Assembly (NCBI GenBank): GCA_946402735.1
Contig: CAMIXH010000002.1
Location: 155,080 to 219,079 of the forward strand
DNA length: 64,000 nucleotides
Origin: an uncultured Mycoplasmatota bacterium
GTDB lineage: Bacteria; Bacillota_I; Bacilli_A; RF39; UBA660
Direction of reading: 5' to 3'
The position numbers and the translations under genes were made by a program. The number at the start of each line of letters is the position of its first letter. The stretch's first letter is position 1. This document shows, in pieces, positions 19,580 to 29,859 of this stretch. The notes beneath the pieces were generated by a model. It had not been told where the DNA came from. It did no database searches and worked only from the letters and a program-made list of their open reading frames with translations.

Positions 19580-20813
19580 GACAAATCTCTCCTTTTCTTA
19601 CTTCTATTCTAAATGAGTTGAATATATTTCTCATTTTTTCTAAAGTTTCTTTTTCATCATTACCTATTACTTGTACCCATCCAGAAGCATCATTTCCAAC
19701 TCTTCTTTTTTTCTGATATTCGCCTACTTTAGCAAACATTTCTCCTCCAATAACTCCGTCCATTTTAAGTAGTTCTTCTAGTGGAGTTATCTCTTCAACT
19801 ATACCTTCTTTATTTGGTAAGTACAAGTCACCTACACTAACTATTTTATCGTTATACACTAAGTTTACTTTCTTATGAATAGCGATATCAAGTAGTATGT
19901 TATAAATATCTATTCCATATGAATAACTATGATTTAGTGTTGCTTGACAACCAGGAAGTCTCCATCCTAGTTCACTAGCTTTAACTCTTCCATCTTCACT
20001 TATAAATACTTCTATTGTCATAGCTCCATCCAATAGTCCCATACCTGTTACTATTGTTTGAATAAACTCCTTTGGTACGAATTTAAAGAATTCTGGAGTT
20101 TTAGGAACAGTCATATGACAATTTAAATCATTGTTAATAGTAGCCCATATAGTAGCATTAGGTATATATGTTACATATGAGTCTAATACCACTCCGTCTT
20201 GAACAATACTTTCAATAGACCATTCATGATCATAACAGAAGTCTTCTACCATGTATTTGCCCTTCTCAAATTCTACATTGATCGCATCAATATCTTCTAG
20301 TGAATTAATCATGTATGTTCCAATACTATTCATACCACGTCTAGGTTTAAATATTATTCTTTTACTACCATTCTTAATAAAGAAATCTTTTACATCATCT
20401 TTACTTTCAACAGCTTTAAAGTCAACTGTATCAAGACCTATCTCTCTAAATCTTTCTTTCATATTAACTTTATCTCTAACCCATCCTACTTGTTCTTCAT
20501 TTAAAGCGTAAAGTCCAAGTTTACTAGCAAATGCGTTAGCAAATTCAAGATAATACTCAGAATCGTTTAAGAAATAGTCAAGCTTAACCCCCTTATCACT
20601 CAACCATTTCTTAAACTTTTCTACTTCTATATCGATATCATTATAATAGTCAATTGTATAATTTAAAACACCACTATTACTATCTAAATATTCTTTAGAA
20701 AAGAACTTCATATTTTTATTAGTTCTAATTATTACAGGAATTATATCTTTTCTTTTTAATAATTCATGAGATAAATTAGATTCATACTCTTCAAAATATA
20801 ATAATGTTTTCAT
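19560..20813 (-). CDS. ATP-grasp ligase-like protein
   Basis: RIIFKPRRGMNSIGTYMI; MVEDFCYDHEWSIESIV; VKASELGWRLPG. Confidence 0.8.
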   Translation of the reverse strand: MKTLLYFEEYESNLSHELLKRKDIIPVIIRTNKNMKFFSKEYLDSNSGVLNYTIDYYNDIDIEVEKFKKWLSDKGVKLDYFLNDSEYYLEFANAFASKLGLYALNEEQVGWVRDKVNMKERFREIGLDTVDFKAVESKDDVKDFFIKNGSKRIIFKPRRGMNSIGTYMINSLEDIDAINVEFEKGKYMVEDFCYDHEWSIESIVQDGVVLDSYVTYIPNATIWATINNDLNCHMTVPKTPEFFKFVPKEFIQTIVTGMGLLDGAMTIEVFISEDGRVKASELGWRLPGCQATLNHSYSYGIDIYNILLDIAIHKKVNLVYNDKIVSVGDLYLPNKEGIVEEITPLEELLKMDGVIGGEMFAKVGEYQKKRRVGNDASGWVQVIGNDEKETLEKMRNIFNSFRIEVRKGEICRVRKIN

Positions 20814-21679
20814 TATTTTATTCTCCTTACTAGACCATTTGATAATTTATCAATACCTTCACTTTTTAATTCTTCATCACTCATATATTTGAATAATAAA
20901 TCTGGTTCAGCTAACTCTACTTCCATAATCATAGGTTTTTTATCTTTAATAACCATATCTACTCTCATATATAAGTACCCCTCATATTCTTTTAGACTAG
21001 ATACCTTTCTTGCTAGTTCATATGCTTCCATGGGAATAGGACCTGCCATTACTGGCCTTTTTCTTTCTGTAAACACACCTGGATATCTAATCATATTATG
21101 AGTATTAACTCCATCAATATATATACAAGATAATTCTCCATTTCTAACCTCTTCTATAAAAGGTTCTAACATAATACCATTATCTTCTCTATATGCAAAA
21201 TCAAAGTTAATACTATCTATATCTTCATTACTTCTTACTAAATATGTATTTTCTCCACTTCCTGATATTATTGGTTTAATAACACTTACTCTATCAATAT
21301 CACCAATACTTCTAGGACTATATATGAACTTTGTTTCTACATGAGGTATATCATTATTATCTAGTATTTCAAATTGTTTATCTTTTCTAATATTGTTTAA
21401 AACAATATCAGGACTATTTAATAATAAAACATTATTTCTTTTTAATTTTAATAACCAATTTTTAAACTCGCTATAATTATTTTGATACCCCCATACACTT
21501 TTTAGAATAACTGCACTATATTTACTATAATCAATAGTCTTATCTTCCCAAGATATAATCTTTGCATCATATCCTTTACTAATTAAACTATCTCTTAATA
21601 GTTTATCTTCAACTATTCTATCTTTCCATTTATCACAAGATACTATAGCTATACTTTTCATTTTAACTTTCTTAAGCAT
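20813..21679 (-). CDS. ATP-grasp-like protein
   Basis: VIKPIISGSGENTYLV ... MLEPFIEEVRNGELSCIYIDG ... MIMEVELAEPDL. Confidence 0.8.
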   Translation of the reverse strand: MLKKVKMKSIAIVSCDKWKDRIVEDKLLRDSLISKGYDAKIISWEDKTIDYSKYSAVILKSVWGYQNNYSEFKNWLLKLKRNNVLLLNSPDIVLNNIRKDKQFEILDNNDIPHVETKFIYSPRSIGDIDRVSVIKPIISGSGENTYLVRSNEDIDSINFDFAYREDNGIMLEPFIEEVRNGELSCIYIDGVNTHNMIRYPGVFTERKRPVMAGPIPMEAYELARKVSSLKEYEGYLYMRVDMVIKDKKPMIMEVELAEPDLLFKYMSDEELKSEGIDKLSNGLVRRIK

Positions 21680-23178
21680 CTATTCATTGCACTAAAGTGT
21701 TCAACTATATCTTCTCTAGGTAATGCTGTTGTAACTCTACCTACTAAGTCTTCACTATTTGGCCATGAAATACTTCTTCCTAATATTAATTTAATTTTTT
21801 CTTGTTCATACATATATTTTAGTAATTCTTTTTCATCACTTATTACTCTTCCATTTTCAGCAACTTTATTTCTAAGTGGACTAAAATCTAACATTTCGAA
21901 GAATCCTGATTCTGGAATAGTACCACTAACAAAGTCTACTCCTGGTATACCAGATAATACTTGTCTTAGATCAAATCCTCTAGCATAACCTCTAATATCC
22001 TTTTCAATATTAAATCTTAGCTTTGGATCTTTTATACTATCTAGTCCATTAATCATTGCTTTTAGTAATTCTAATCTATATTTATATTCTTCTATAATTG
22101 GATTAAAGTATTTTTTATATTCTTCATTTCTTCTAGGAGTAGCATTAAATGCTCCTGCTAGAGCTCTTCCCTGTAATACTGGAGAAGAATCCATAGTTTG
22201 GAATATATTATTTCTAATAGCTCTTACTATTATTTCATTTGCTACTACCATTCCTGATCTAATAGATGCTAGTCCATAAGATTTAGATAGTCCCATAATT
22301 GAAATAGTATTATCAAAATATTTAGGATAACTTTGCATAGGTTTAGCAATATTATCTCTATCATAAGATAAGTCTCTATAGATTAAATCATCTATTACAA
22401 ATACTCCTCTATCTAAACATACATCTCCAATACCCTCTAGTATTTCTTTTTTACTTTCTCCCATTACTTTTCCAAGAGGATTATGAGGATTCTCATTTAA
22501 AAATGCTACTACTCTTGGAGTATAATCAAGTTTACCTTCATATTTAGTTTTTAACTCTGCATTTAATTCATCTATTCTCTTAGCCAACTTACTAGGATTT
22601 ACATACCAATCATCTTCTGCACTTAGTGGTAATACTTCTACAGTAGCTCCACTAGCTCTTTCTGGAACAAATGTGAAAAGTCCATAGTTTGGTCCAGTCA
22701 TTAAGATTACATCATATGGTCTTGCTATAATACTAGATATTATATTAAAAGCATGAGTAGTAGATACAGTAAATATAATATTATCTTTATTTACTCCACT
22801 ATTACTTTTAAAACCTTCTTGAATTAAATAATCAGTAATAATCTCTCTTGATTTTTCATCTCCTGCTGCCATTGGATAATCACTAAGTCCATCTTCAGTA
22901 ATTGTTCTTACTAACTCTTCAGTACATAGTGGGAAAGCTTTAGTTCTCATTGGACTTCCACCACCTAGACTTCTAGATGAACGATTTCTTATCCTATCAT
23001 TTTCAAGTGCATATAATTCATTTCCATATAAACCAAATGCATCATTGATTTTAGCAACCTCAGGTGAAAACTCTCCTGTTACTCTGTTTTTACCAAGATT
23101 TGGTAATCCTCTTACAAAATGTTCAACTTCAGGATTTCTTTCAACAACCCTTTTTAAAGACTCTGGAATATCGCTCAT
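21658..23178 (-). CDS. Class I/II PLP-dependent aminotransferase-like enzyme
   Basis: NENPHNPLGKVM, VIDDLIYRDL, GLSKSYGLASIRSG. Confidence 0.88.
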   Translation of the reverse strand: MSDIPESLKRVVERNPEVEHFVRGLPNLGKNRVTGEFSPEVAKINDAFGLYGNELYALENDRIRNRSSRSLGGGSPMRTKAFPLCTEELVRTITEDGLSDYPMAAGDEKSREIITDYLIQEGFKSNSGVNKDNIIFTVSTTHAFNIISSIIARPYDVILMTGPNYGLFTFVPERASGATVEVLPLSAEDDWYVNPSKLAKRIDELNAELKTKYEGKLDYTPRVVAFLNENPHNPLGKVMGESKKEILEGIGDVCLDRGVFVIDDLIYRDLSYDRDNIAKPMQSYPKYFDNTISIMGLSKSYGLASIRSGMVVANEIIVRAIRNNIFQTMDSSPVLQGRALAGAFNATPRRNEEYKKYFNPIIEEYKYRLELLKAMINGLDSIKDPKLRFNIEKDIRGYARGFDLRQVLSGIPGVDFVSGTIPESGFFEMLDFSPLRNKVAENGRVISDEKELLKYMYEQEKIKLILGRSISWPNSEDLVGRVTTALPREDIVEHFSAMNRCLRKLK

Positions 23179-23274
23179 AATAACCCTCCTAATCTGGTTT
23201 TATTATATAATAGTAATCTATTATATAAGTATTCAAGTTTTCGATAGTTACTATAGTATTTTTAGATACATAAA

Positions 23275-23299
23275 AAAACTAATCAAATTGATTAGTTTT
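23275..23299 (-). terminator. Rho-independent terminator separating LysR/NUDIX pair from downstream operon
   Basis: AAAACTAATC/GATTAGTTTT hairpin with T-run. Confidence 0.75.
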
Positions 23300-23819
23300 C
23301 TTTTATTCTTGGTATTACATATTCCTCGAGTCTTGATATCATTACCCAGGCTATTTCACCATTTTCTATCATATTATATATTTCTTTTAAATCTATCCAT
23401 TTAGCTTGTACAGCAGTTGTATCGTTAAACTTAATATCACTTGCATTAATATCTTTTTTAACAATATATGTTTCATAAATATAATGATATGGATCTCTAG
23501 TCTTAGTATCTATTTTTTCAAAATCCTTTTCTTCTAAATCAATACCTATTTTATTATTAACTGCTTTTACACAACGTTCTATTGGAGTTTCTCCACTCAA
23601 TACATTTCCATTAATACTATTCCAAAATCCAGGATAATGTAAATTATAATTTAAATTGTTTCTAATTAATAAAAGTTGATTTTTAGAATTAATAATCCAA
23701 ATATTTACAGAATAATGGTATCTATCATCCGTTATATCATCTGTTTCATTTATAACTTCACCAGTTTTATTAAAATTCTTATCATATAAATCCCATTTAT
23801 TCATTATTTTCACCTTCAT
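23292..23819 (-). CDS. NUDIX protein, isopentenyl-diphosphate isomerase-like
   Basis: WDLYDKNFNKTGE...; NSINGNVLSGETPIERCVKAVNNKIGI. Confidence 0.75.
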   Translation of the reverse strand: MKVKIMNKWDLYDKNFNKTGEVINETDDITDDRYHYSVNIWIINSKNQLLLIRNNLNYNLHYPGFWNSINGNVLSGETPIERCVKAVNNKIGIDLEEKDFEKIDTKTRDPYHYIYETYIVKKDINASDIKFNDTTAVQAKWIDLKEIYNMIENGEIAWVMISRLEEYVIPRIKEN

Positions 23820-24726
23820 ACTCTTTCATAAGTAAATCTACTAGTAATCTAATCTTATTCTTATCTTTACCATTCTTATAAACTACATAAATATTATCTT
23901 TAAATAATTCTTCCTTAACTCTTATTTCTTTTATATCTCCACTCACTAATTCTTCTTTAACAAATTCTTTATTTATAAAACAAAGTCCCATATTATTCTT
24001 AATTAATTCTTTAGAAAATGCACAATCATTAATAGATATAATATTTTGAAATAATATTCCATTTTCAAAACACATCTTTTGGAATTTACCATTCTTCTTA
24101 TTAGGTAACATTGATATTAATTTAGCTTCACCTAAATCTCTAATTGATTCAACATCTTCATAAGCTTTAGATAACTCTCTTCCTGCTACAAATGTATTTT
24201 CTAAAGTACATAATTTCTCTTTATTATTACTAGTTATTAAATTAGTATATTCTTCAAAATCTATTAATAAATCATATTCATCTTCATATTTTTTTATATC
24301 TAATTTAGAATATAATTTTATATTTATATGTACTTCAGGATACATAAGCATAAAATCAAATATTGCATCCCTAAATATAAAATCAGATAAGTAATGTCTA
24401 ATACCAATATTTATTTCCATCTTGTTATTAGAATCAAACTTATCAATATTTTGATTCAACATACTAAATGCTGATTTTAATGTTTCATATAAGTTATTAC
24501 CATCTTCAGTTAATTCAAAATTTTTATTATTTCTTATTATCAAGGTTTTACCAAGTTGAGTTTCTAATTGCTTAATACTATAGCTAAGTGATGATTGAGC
24601 TATATTTAAATTCTTAGAAGCATTTGTAAATCCATTGTAATATACTACGTAGAAAAAGTATTTAAATAAATTTAAATTAAAATTATTCATGCCACCCCTC
24701 CTATAAACACCCTTATTATACAACAA
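23797..24726 (-). CDS. LysR-family transcriptional regulator
   Basis: N-terminal HTH FFYVVYYNGFTNASKNLNIAQSSLSYSIKQLETQLGKTLIIR. Confidence 0.92.
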   Translation of the reverse strand: MLYNKGVYRRGGMNNFNLNLFKYFFYVVYYNGFTNASKNLNIAQSSLSYSIKQLETQLGKTLIIRNNKNFELTEDGNNLYETLKSAFSMLNQNIDKFDSNNKMEINIGIRHYLSDFIFRDAIFDFMLMYPEVHINIKLYSKLDIKKYEDEYDLLIDFEEYTNLITSNNKEKLCTLENTFVAGRELSKAYEDVESIRDLGEAKLISMLPNKKNGKFQKMCFENGILFQNIISINDCAFSKELIKNNMGLCFINKEFVKEELVSGDIKEIRVKEELFKDNIYVVYKNGKDKNKIRLLVDLLMKEYEGENNE

Positions 24727-24748
24727 AAAAATTGGTTTTCAACCAATT

Positions 24749-25645
24749 TTATCTATCTTTCCATCTTTTAATAAATCTAAGTCTTTGCCCTTTACTACAA
24801 GGCATACCAGTATTATATGATGTATCATCTAGTATTATTCTATTTTGAAGTGGTTTATCATTATATAAGTAATTATTAACATCATCAATTGTTTCTTCAG
24901 ATACCTCTAATGATTGATCCCACAATTCATCAAAAGAATACCTATATTCTTCACTAGTTTCAGGATTACGCCAAACACCATTCTCACTATTTAAATATGG
25001 CTCTACTCTTTTTAAATCTTCGTTATATATAAAGTCACCTAGACCACCTATTCTAATAACTGGCTTAATAACTCCTAGTATATTTCTTCTAGCAAGAGTA
25101 TCAAATAACATCATAAGAAAATAACCAATATTATATTTAATACTACCATTAGTAGATGAAAATATATCTTTATATATTTTATCAATTAATCTACTTAATT
25201 TTTTATCACCTAAATGAAATGTACGATAATATACTCTATCATTCTTTTTATATTTATCATCAACATAATCATCAATCCATATCTCAACTAAACTATGAGG
25301 AGGAAAAACAGTTTTCTTCTTAATTCCTTCAGTCATGTAGTATATAAGTGGATGCATAGTAGCATCAAGAACTAAATGATCAATTTGACCATATAAAAAC
25401 GCCATTACTTTAGGATTATTTTGTAATTTATTATTTTTAATATATTTAAGCATTCTTGTGAAGTATTCTCTTACTCTACTAGCATGTTGAGATTCAAATA
25501 CTTTAGGATCAGCTATAATTAATGGATCTGGTCCCATACAAAAAGTCTTCATATCCTCTTTATTAATAGCCACTTTATTTCTAATACTTGGAAGTATTAT
25601 TTCACCATGTATTGAATGTGTCTTATAGCTTGGCATATATTGCAT
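24749..25645 (-). CDS. Zinc-dependent phospholipase C-like protein
   Basis: N-terminal THSIHGEIILP, GPDPL, GQIDHLVLDATMHPLIYYMT. Confidence 0.65.
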   Translation of the reverse strand: MQYMPSYKTHSIHGEIILPSIRNKVAINKEDMKTFCMGPDPLIIADPKVFESQHASRVREYFTRMLKYIKNNKLQNNPKVMAFLYGQIDHLVLDATMHPLIYYMTEGIKKKTVFPPHSLVEIWIDDYVDDKYKKNDRVYYRTFHLGDKKLSRLIDKIYKDIFSSTNGSIKYNIGYFLMMLFDTLARRNILGVIKPVIRIGGLGDFIYNEDLKRVEPYLNSENGVWRNPETSEEYRYSFDELWDQSLEVSEETIDDVNNYLYNDKPLQNRIILDDTSYNTGMPCSKGQRLRFIKRWKDR

Positions 25646-25701
25646 CCCCTTTCAAGCGGCCACTTCATTATAGCATAAAAAAAGAAGTTTTAAAACTTCT
25701 T

Positions 25702-26139
25702 TTAATTATTATTTAAACTATCCCAATTAGCATTTTCAACTCCGGATGTATTAATTGTCACTCTTGGTCCATTCTCATCATAAAAAGTAGCAGTTCCATC
25801 TCCATTATCATGACCAGCCACTATACCAGATTCATAATGAAACGCTACACTTAATGATTCACCGTTTTCGGATGATACTTCCCTTTTTTCAGATACCTTT
25901 TCTTTAGATGCCTCTATTCCTTTTTTAATAGAATCATTTATTGATGTTTTAAAATTATCTGATACCAAATCATCTAGATTAACATTCTCAATAGTTACAT
26001 CTTCTAATTGTGTAACACTAACTGGATTACTAGTTTTTGCTTGAACTATCATGCTTGCTTTATAATTGTTATTATTTTGATAATTCAAAGTAACATTCTT
26101 AATACCAACCAATTTTGCCCCACTAACAATATCACTCAT
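25702..26139 (-). CDS. Uncharacterised protein with N-terminal module shared with 45648..46487
   Basis: GAKLV..KNVTL and VTIENVNLDDLVSD. Confidence 0.65.
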   Translation of the reverse strand: MSDIVSGAKLVGIKNVTLNYQNNNNYKASMIVQAKTSNPVSVTQLEDVTIENVNLDDLVSDNFKTSINDSIKKGIEASKEKVSEKREVSSENGESLSVAFHYESGIVAGHDNGDGTATFYDENGPRVTINTSGVENANWDSLNNN

Positions 26140-26140
26140 T

Positions 26141-26617
26141 TTAATACATTCCCATTTCGTCTTCAGGTTCTTCTGTTTTAGCCATTTCTCTACATGAAGT
26201 TCTAACCATTAATAAATCTGCTCTTATTTCTTCAGGATCCTTTGCTAGATATCTATCAACTCCTCTTTGTCCCATCATCTTATTAGCAGGTATTCTAGCA
26301 TTTACAGTCCATGCTACATCTCCTACACCATCATTTTGACATACGTAATCAATTTGATATTGAGTATCAGGATTATCATAATCAAAACCACCAGCAAAAC
26401 TAATAGGAAAATAATGAGTATCTATTACTCTATCTCCAGTAACAGCTTCAACATAACCTATTGTTCTTTTAGAACCATCTTCTACTTCTCCAATAACTGG
26501 TTTAACTAAGAAGTTTTTAACAATGATTTGTCCTGTGTCATATCTACCACCACCATAATTAGTAAATATTGGTGAAGTGGATGCTACATATATATTTTCT
26601 GATATTATTGTTTTCAT
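26141..26617 (-). CDS. Uncharacterised protein
   Basis: 158-aa ORF, tightly upstream of 25702..26139. Confidence 0.65.
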   Translation of the reverse strand: MKTIISENIYVASTSPIFTNYGGGRYDTGQIIVKNFLVKPVIGEVEDGSKRTIGYVEAVTGDRVIDTHYFPISFAGGFDYDNPDTQYQIDYVCQNDGVGDVAWTVNARIPANKMMGQRGVDRYLAKDPEEIRADLLMVRTSCREMAKTEEPEDEMGMY

Positions 26618-26731
26618 ATTTACTCTCCTATAATATAATTATACATAATCAATTCTTTTTGTTCAATTATAAACAATTATCATTGTAAACTATTTATTTT
26701 TATTATAGAATAATCACCAAGGTGATTTTTT

Positions 26732-27178
26732 ATGCCAACTAAAGATGAATTAATTGAACAATTACATTTTATGATAGAAACTATTCCAGAAGAACAATAT
26801 AGAATAACAATTGATGCTATTAAATTATTCTTTTCAAGTCTTATTACTTTTGGACCATCTTCTAATCAAATAAAACAAAGTTTAAATGTTATAAAAGAAA
26901 TGTCTAAAATATTAAAAGAAGAAAACTATTTATTAAATCTAATTCTATCTAACATAGACCATGTTGATTTAGAAGAAGCATCAGATATTATAGATTCACT
27001 AGACATATTAAATGAAAAAACATACATGTCATATGATGATATTCTATATCAAATAGAAATATCATTAGAACTTAAAAATTCAAAAAGAGCTTTAAGATCA
27101 GTTAGTGGTATTGATTCCCTTATAACAAATGGTTCTTATAAAAAACAAGTATTAGAATTAATAAAAAAAGAAGCTTAA
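26732..27178 (+). CDS. Uncharacterised helical protein
   Basis: 148-aa ORF with RBS-like caaggtgatt. Confidence 0.6.
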   Translation: MPTKDELIEQLHFMIETIPEEQYRITIDAIKLFFSSLITFGPSSNQIKQSLNVIKEMSKILKEENYLLNLILSNIDHVDLEEASDIIDSLDILNEKTYMSYDDILYQIEISLELKNSKRALRSVSGIDSLITNGSYKKQVLELIKKEA

Positions 27179-27187
27179 TGCTTCTTT

Positions 27188-27937
27188 TTATTTTTTATTA
27201 ATTAATTTAAATATAGATGTTGCTGCATCAACAGCATCATTTCCTGTCTTACTAGATGAAGTTGGTATTGGTAAGAATGGATAAATACTATTAGCAAGTT
27301 TAGCAAGTGGCATAGTTTGTAATGTAACTCTACCAGGCCCTGTAATAACTGTATTAAATATACCTTCTCCTCCTAGGAATATATTCTTTAAACCTTTTAC
27401 AGTTTGAACATCTATTTGACAAGTTTCGTCCATAGATACTAAGTATCCAGTACTAAGTATCATTTGTTGATTTGCTTCTAATACAAATTCTTTATAAGAA
27501 CCATCTATTTCAATAAATACTGTTCCTTCACCAGTAATCTTTTGCATGATAAATCCTTCACCACCAAATAGACCTACTCCTATTTTCTTATTAAAGAATG
27601 TTGATAATTCAACATTACCATAAGAAGCTAAGAAAGCTGATTTTTGACAAATAATACTATTTCCTCCAGTTAACTTAATTGCAAGTATAGAACCTGGTAC
27701 GCAAGTACCAAATGCTATTTTAGATCCATCTTTAGTAGAAGTATAAATATTTTGAAATAAATTTTCTTTTGTAAATAATCTACCTACTACTTTACCAAAT
27801 CCTCCATTTGATGAAGTTTCCATTGTAATAGTAGGATCCATATAAGCCATTGAACCACTTTGAGTAATCATAGATTCTCCTGACTTTAATGTACACTCTA
27901 CTATTGGAAAACTTCCACCTAATATTTCATATTCCAT
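27188..27937 (-). CDS. AIM24-family protein
   Basis: MEYEILGGSFPIVECTLKSGESMITQSGSMAYM pattern and beta-rich repeats. Confidence 0.85.
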   Translation of the reverse strand: MEYEILGGSFPIVECTLKSGESMITQSGSMAYMDPTITMETSSNGGFGKVVGRLFTKENLFQNIYTSTKDGSKIAFGTCVPGSILAIKLTGGNSIICQKSAFLASYGNVELSTFFNKKIGVGLFGGEGFIMQKITGEGTVFIEIDGSYKEFVLEANQQMILSTGYLVSMDETCQIDVQTVKGLKNIFLGGEGIFNTVITGPGRVTLQTMPLAKLANSIYPFLPIPTSSSKTGNDAVDAATSIFKLINKK

Positions 27938-27957
27938 ATAAATCTCTCCTTTTCTAT

Positions 27958-28293
27958 TTATTTTGTTAAATTATCTCCTTTATTTATTTCATCTCTTGAT
28001 ATGTCTTTTAAAAGTATTCCGCAATTATCTCCAGTTTGCGCATAATCTAGTGTTTTTCTAAACATTTCAATACCAGTAACTTCTACACTTCTACTTCCAT
28101 TAATAAGAATCATATCTCCTACTCTAACTTCTCCAGAATCAACTATTCCAGTAACAACAGTTCCACGTCCAGTAATAGTAAATACATCTTCTACTATAAA
28201 ATGAAATTTTCCATTACTATTATTAGGCGCTATAACTGGCACTGTTTCATCCTTCATTTCACGACTTCCAAATAATTTATCTAATAGTCCCAT
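27958..28293 (-). CDS. Stand-alone EF-Tu domain II-like protein
   Basis: [27 protein letters not shown] ... [38 protein letters not shown]. Confidence 0.85.
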   Translation of the reverse strand: MGLLDKLFGSREMKDETVPVIAPNNSNGKFHFIVEDVFTITGRGTVVTGIVDSGEVRVGDMILINGSRSVEVTGIEMFRKTLDYAQTGDNCGILLKDISRDEINKGDNLTK

Positions 28294-28386
28294 ATTTCAC
28301 CTCTATCATTACCAAAATCATTATAACATATTTTTGACTTTTAAAGTATTATATGTTAGTATCATGTTTAAGAAAGGTAATTATTT

Positions 28387-29595
28387 ATGATATTGGACAT
28401 TTGTGAGGCACCGGAAGTATTAAGAGTAATGAGAATAATTAATATAGTTCTTACAATTATTAGAATAGTTGTTCCAATTATATTAATTGTTTCTCTTGCA
28501 ACTAATTACATGTATGCAGTTAGAAACAATGATAATGATGCTCTTAATAAAGCAAATAAAAGTGCAGTTATTAAAGTAATAGCTGCGGTTTTAGTATTCT
28601 TTATTCCAACATTCGTTAAATTAATATCAAATGTTGTATTAAGTGATAGTAAGTATAAAAATTGCATTGTTGATATTTCTGAACAACAAATAGAGCAAAG
28701 CTTTATTGATAAAGAAGAAGAATATGTTTCTAAAGCAGAAGAAACATTGAGTATTGATGATTATAATACTGCTATATATTATTTGATTAACATAAAAGAT
28801 TCTGAAAAAAGAAAAGAATTTAAGGATAGACTAGATAAAGTCAAAGAACTCATAGATGAATCAAGAAAGAAACCATCTAATTCTTCTTTGGTTAGTAGTG
28901 GCCTTGGTCGTGATATAGTTCCAACTGAAGAATTAATTACTGCATGCAAATGGGTATTAAATCAAGAAATAGTTAATATTAGATTGCAAACATGTCCTTC
29001 AGAAGAGCAAAGATATAAGAATCCTGAAGCAGATTTACCTGGAGGAGCATATGAATCAAATGGTAGAGATATTGCTAAAGAAACTATTTCATTATCAGAG
29101 TATTCTAAGGGAGTATTCTTTGGCGAAGAGAAAATAGAAATAGCTCCCGCATCAAGATATGCATATGTAATAATATATAGAACAGTATTCATTCACAATA
29201 CAGTTCATTATGCTATTAATGCTAAAAGAGATCCACTAGAAGGAAAAGAAATTAGATATACTGCTGGAAATTGTGCTCAAAATTATAGATGTACACAACG
29301 TAGATCAAAATATGAAAGTGGAAAATATAAAGCTGAAATAGATGATGCTGTTGAAACAACTAAATATTTAATACTTGCTAATGATGATGGAATTACAACA
29401 AATGCAACATATCATTCATATACAGGTATTGAGCAACAAATAGAAAAATCTGGAAAAGAAGGCCAAGACTTTTTGCAAATAATTGAAACTATAAAAAGCG
29501 GAAACAAAGATTCTGGTCATTATAAAAAAGCACATGTTTATGATTGTAGAAATCTTTATGAAGATGGAACAATAGAATATGTAGTAGGAAATTAA
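28387..29595 (+). CDS. VirB2/TrbC-like N-terminal membrane hairpin fused to SpoIID/LytB-like domain
   Basis: MIL.ICEAPEVLRVMRIINIV...RIVVPIIL; C-term SLSEYSKGVFFGE ... AVETTKYLILANDDGITTNATYHSYTG. Confidence 0.6.
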   Translation: MILDICEAPEVLRVMRIINIVLTIIRIVVPIILIVSLATNYMYAVRNNDNDALNKANKSAVIKVIAAVLVFFIPTFVKLISNVVLSDSKYKNCIVDISEQQIEQSFIDKEEEYVSKAEETLSIDDYNTAIYYLINIKDSEKRKEFKDRLDKVKELIDESRKKPSNSSLVSSGLGRDIVPTEELITACKWVLNQEIVNIRLQTCPSEEQRYKNPEADLPGGAYESNGRDIAKETISLSEYSKGVFFGEEKIEIAPASRYAYVIIYRTVFIHNTVHYAINAKRDPLEGKEIRYTAGNCAQNYRCTQRRSKYESGKYKAEIDDAVETTKYLILANDDGITTNATYHSYTGIEQQIEKSGKEGQDFLQIIETIKSGNKDSGHYKKAHVYDCRNLYEDGTIEYVVGN

Positions 29596-29660
29596 AAAAA
29601 GACTAATAATTAGTCTTTTTTTACTTTGAATTAATGATTTTAATAATTTAATAGTTTCTT

Positions 29661-29795
29661 CTAGATTAGCGTTGCTCCAAACGTTATTACTTCATCTTCA
29701 TTAAAGTACATTATCCTATCTATTTTTAAAACTAAATTACCATTATCAACAAAGTTATCAGGATTATCATTTATTTGTGAAATTAATACATTATT
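29661..29795 (-). pseudogene. Remnant related to the C-terminal half of 30803..31318
   Basis: Minus-strand translation VLISQINDNPDNFVDNGNLVLKIDRIMYFNEDEVITFGATLI*, compare INDNDDMPSNFVDNGTLVLKIDRTIDFNNDPDI. Confidence 0.65.
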
Positions 29796-29859
29796 TTAAC
29801 ATATTTATAACCATTAATTGAATATATTTATATTTTTTAATATAATATTAATGTAAAGG

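Noticed and set aside
28962-29192. Short minus-strand ORFs antisense to plus genes (also 31087..31296, 43596..43778, 48852..49052, 55555..55857, 62701..62925)
   Set aside because: Fully or largely overlapped by better-supported CDSs; no independent evidence.
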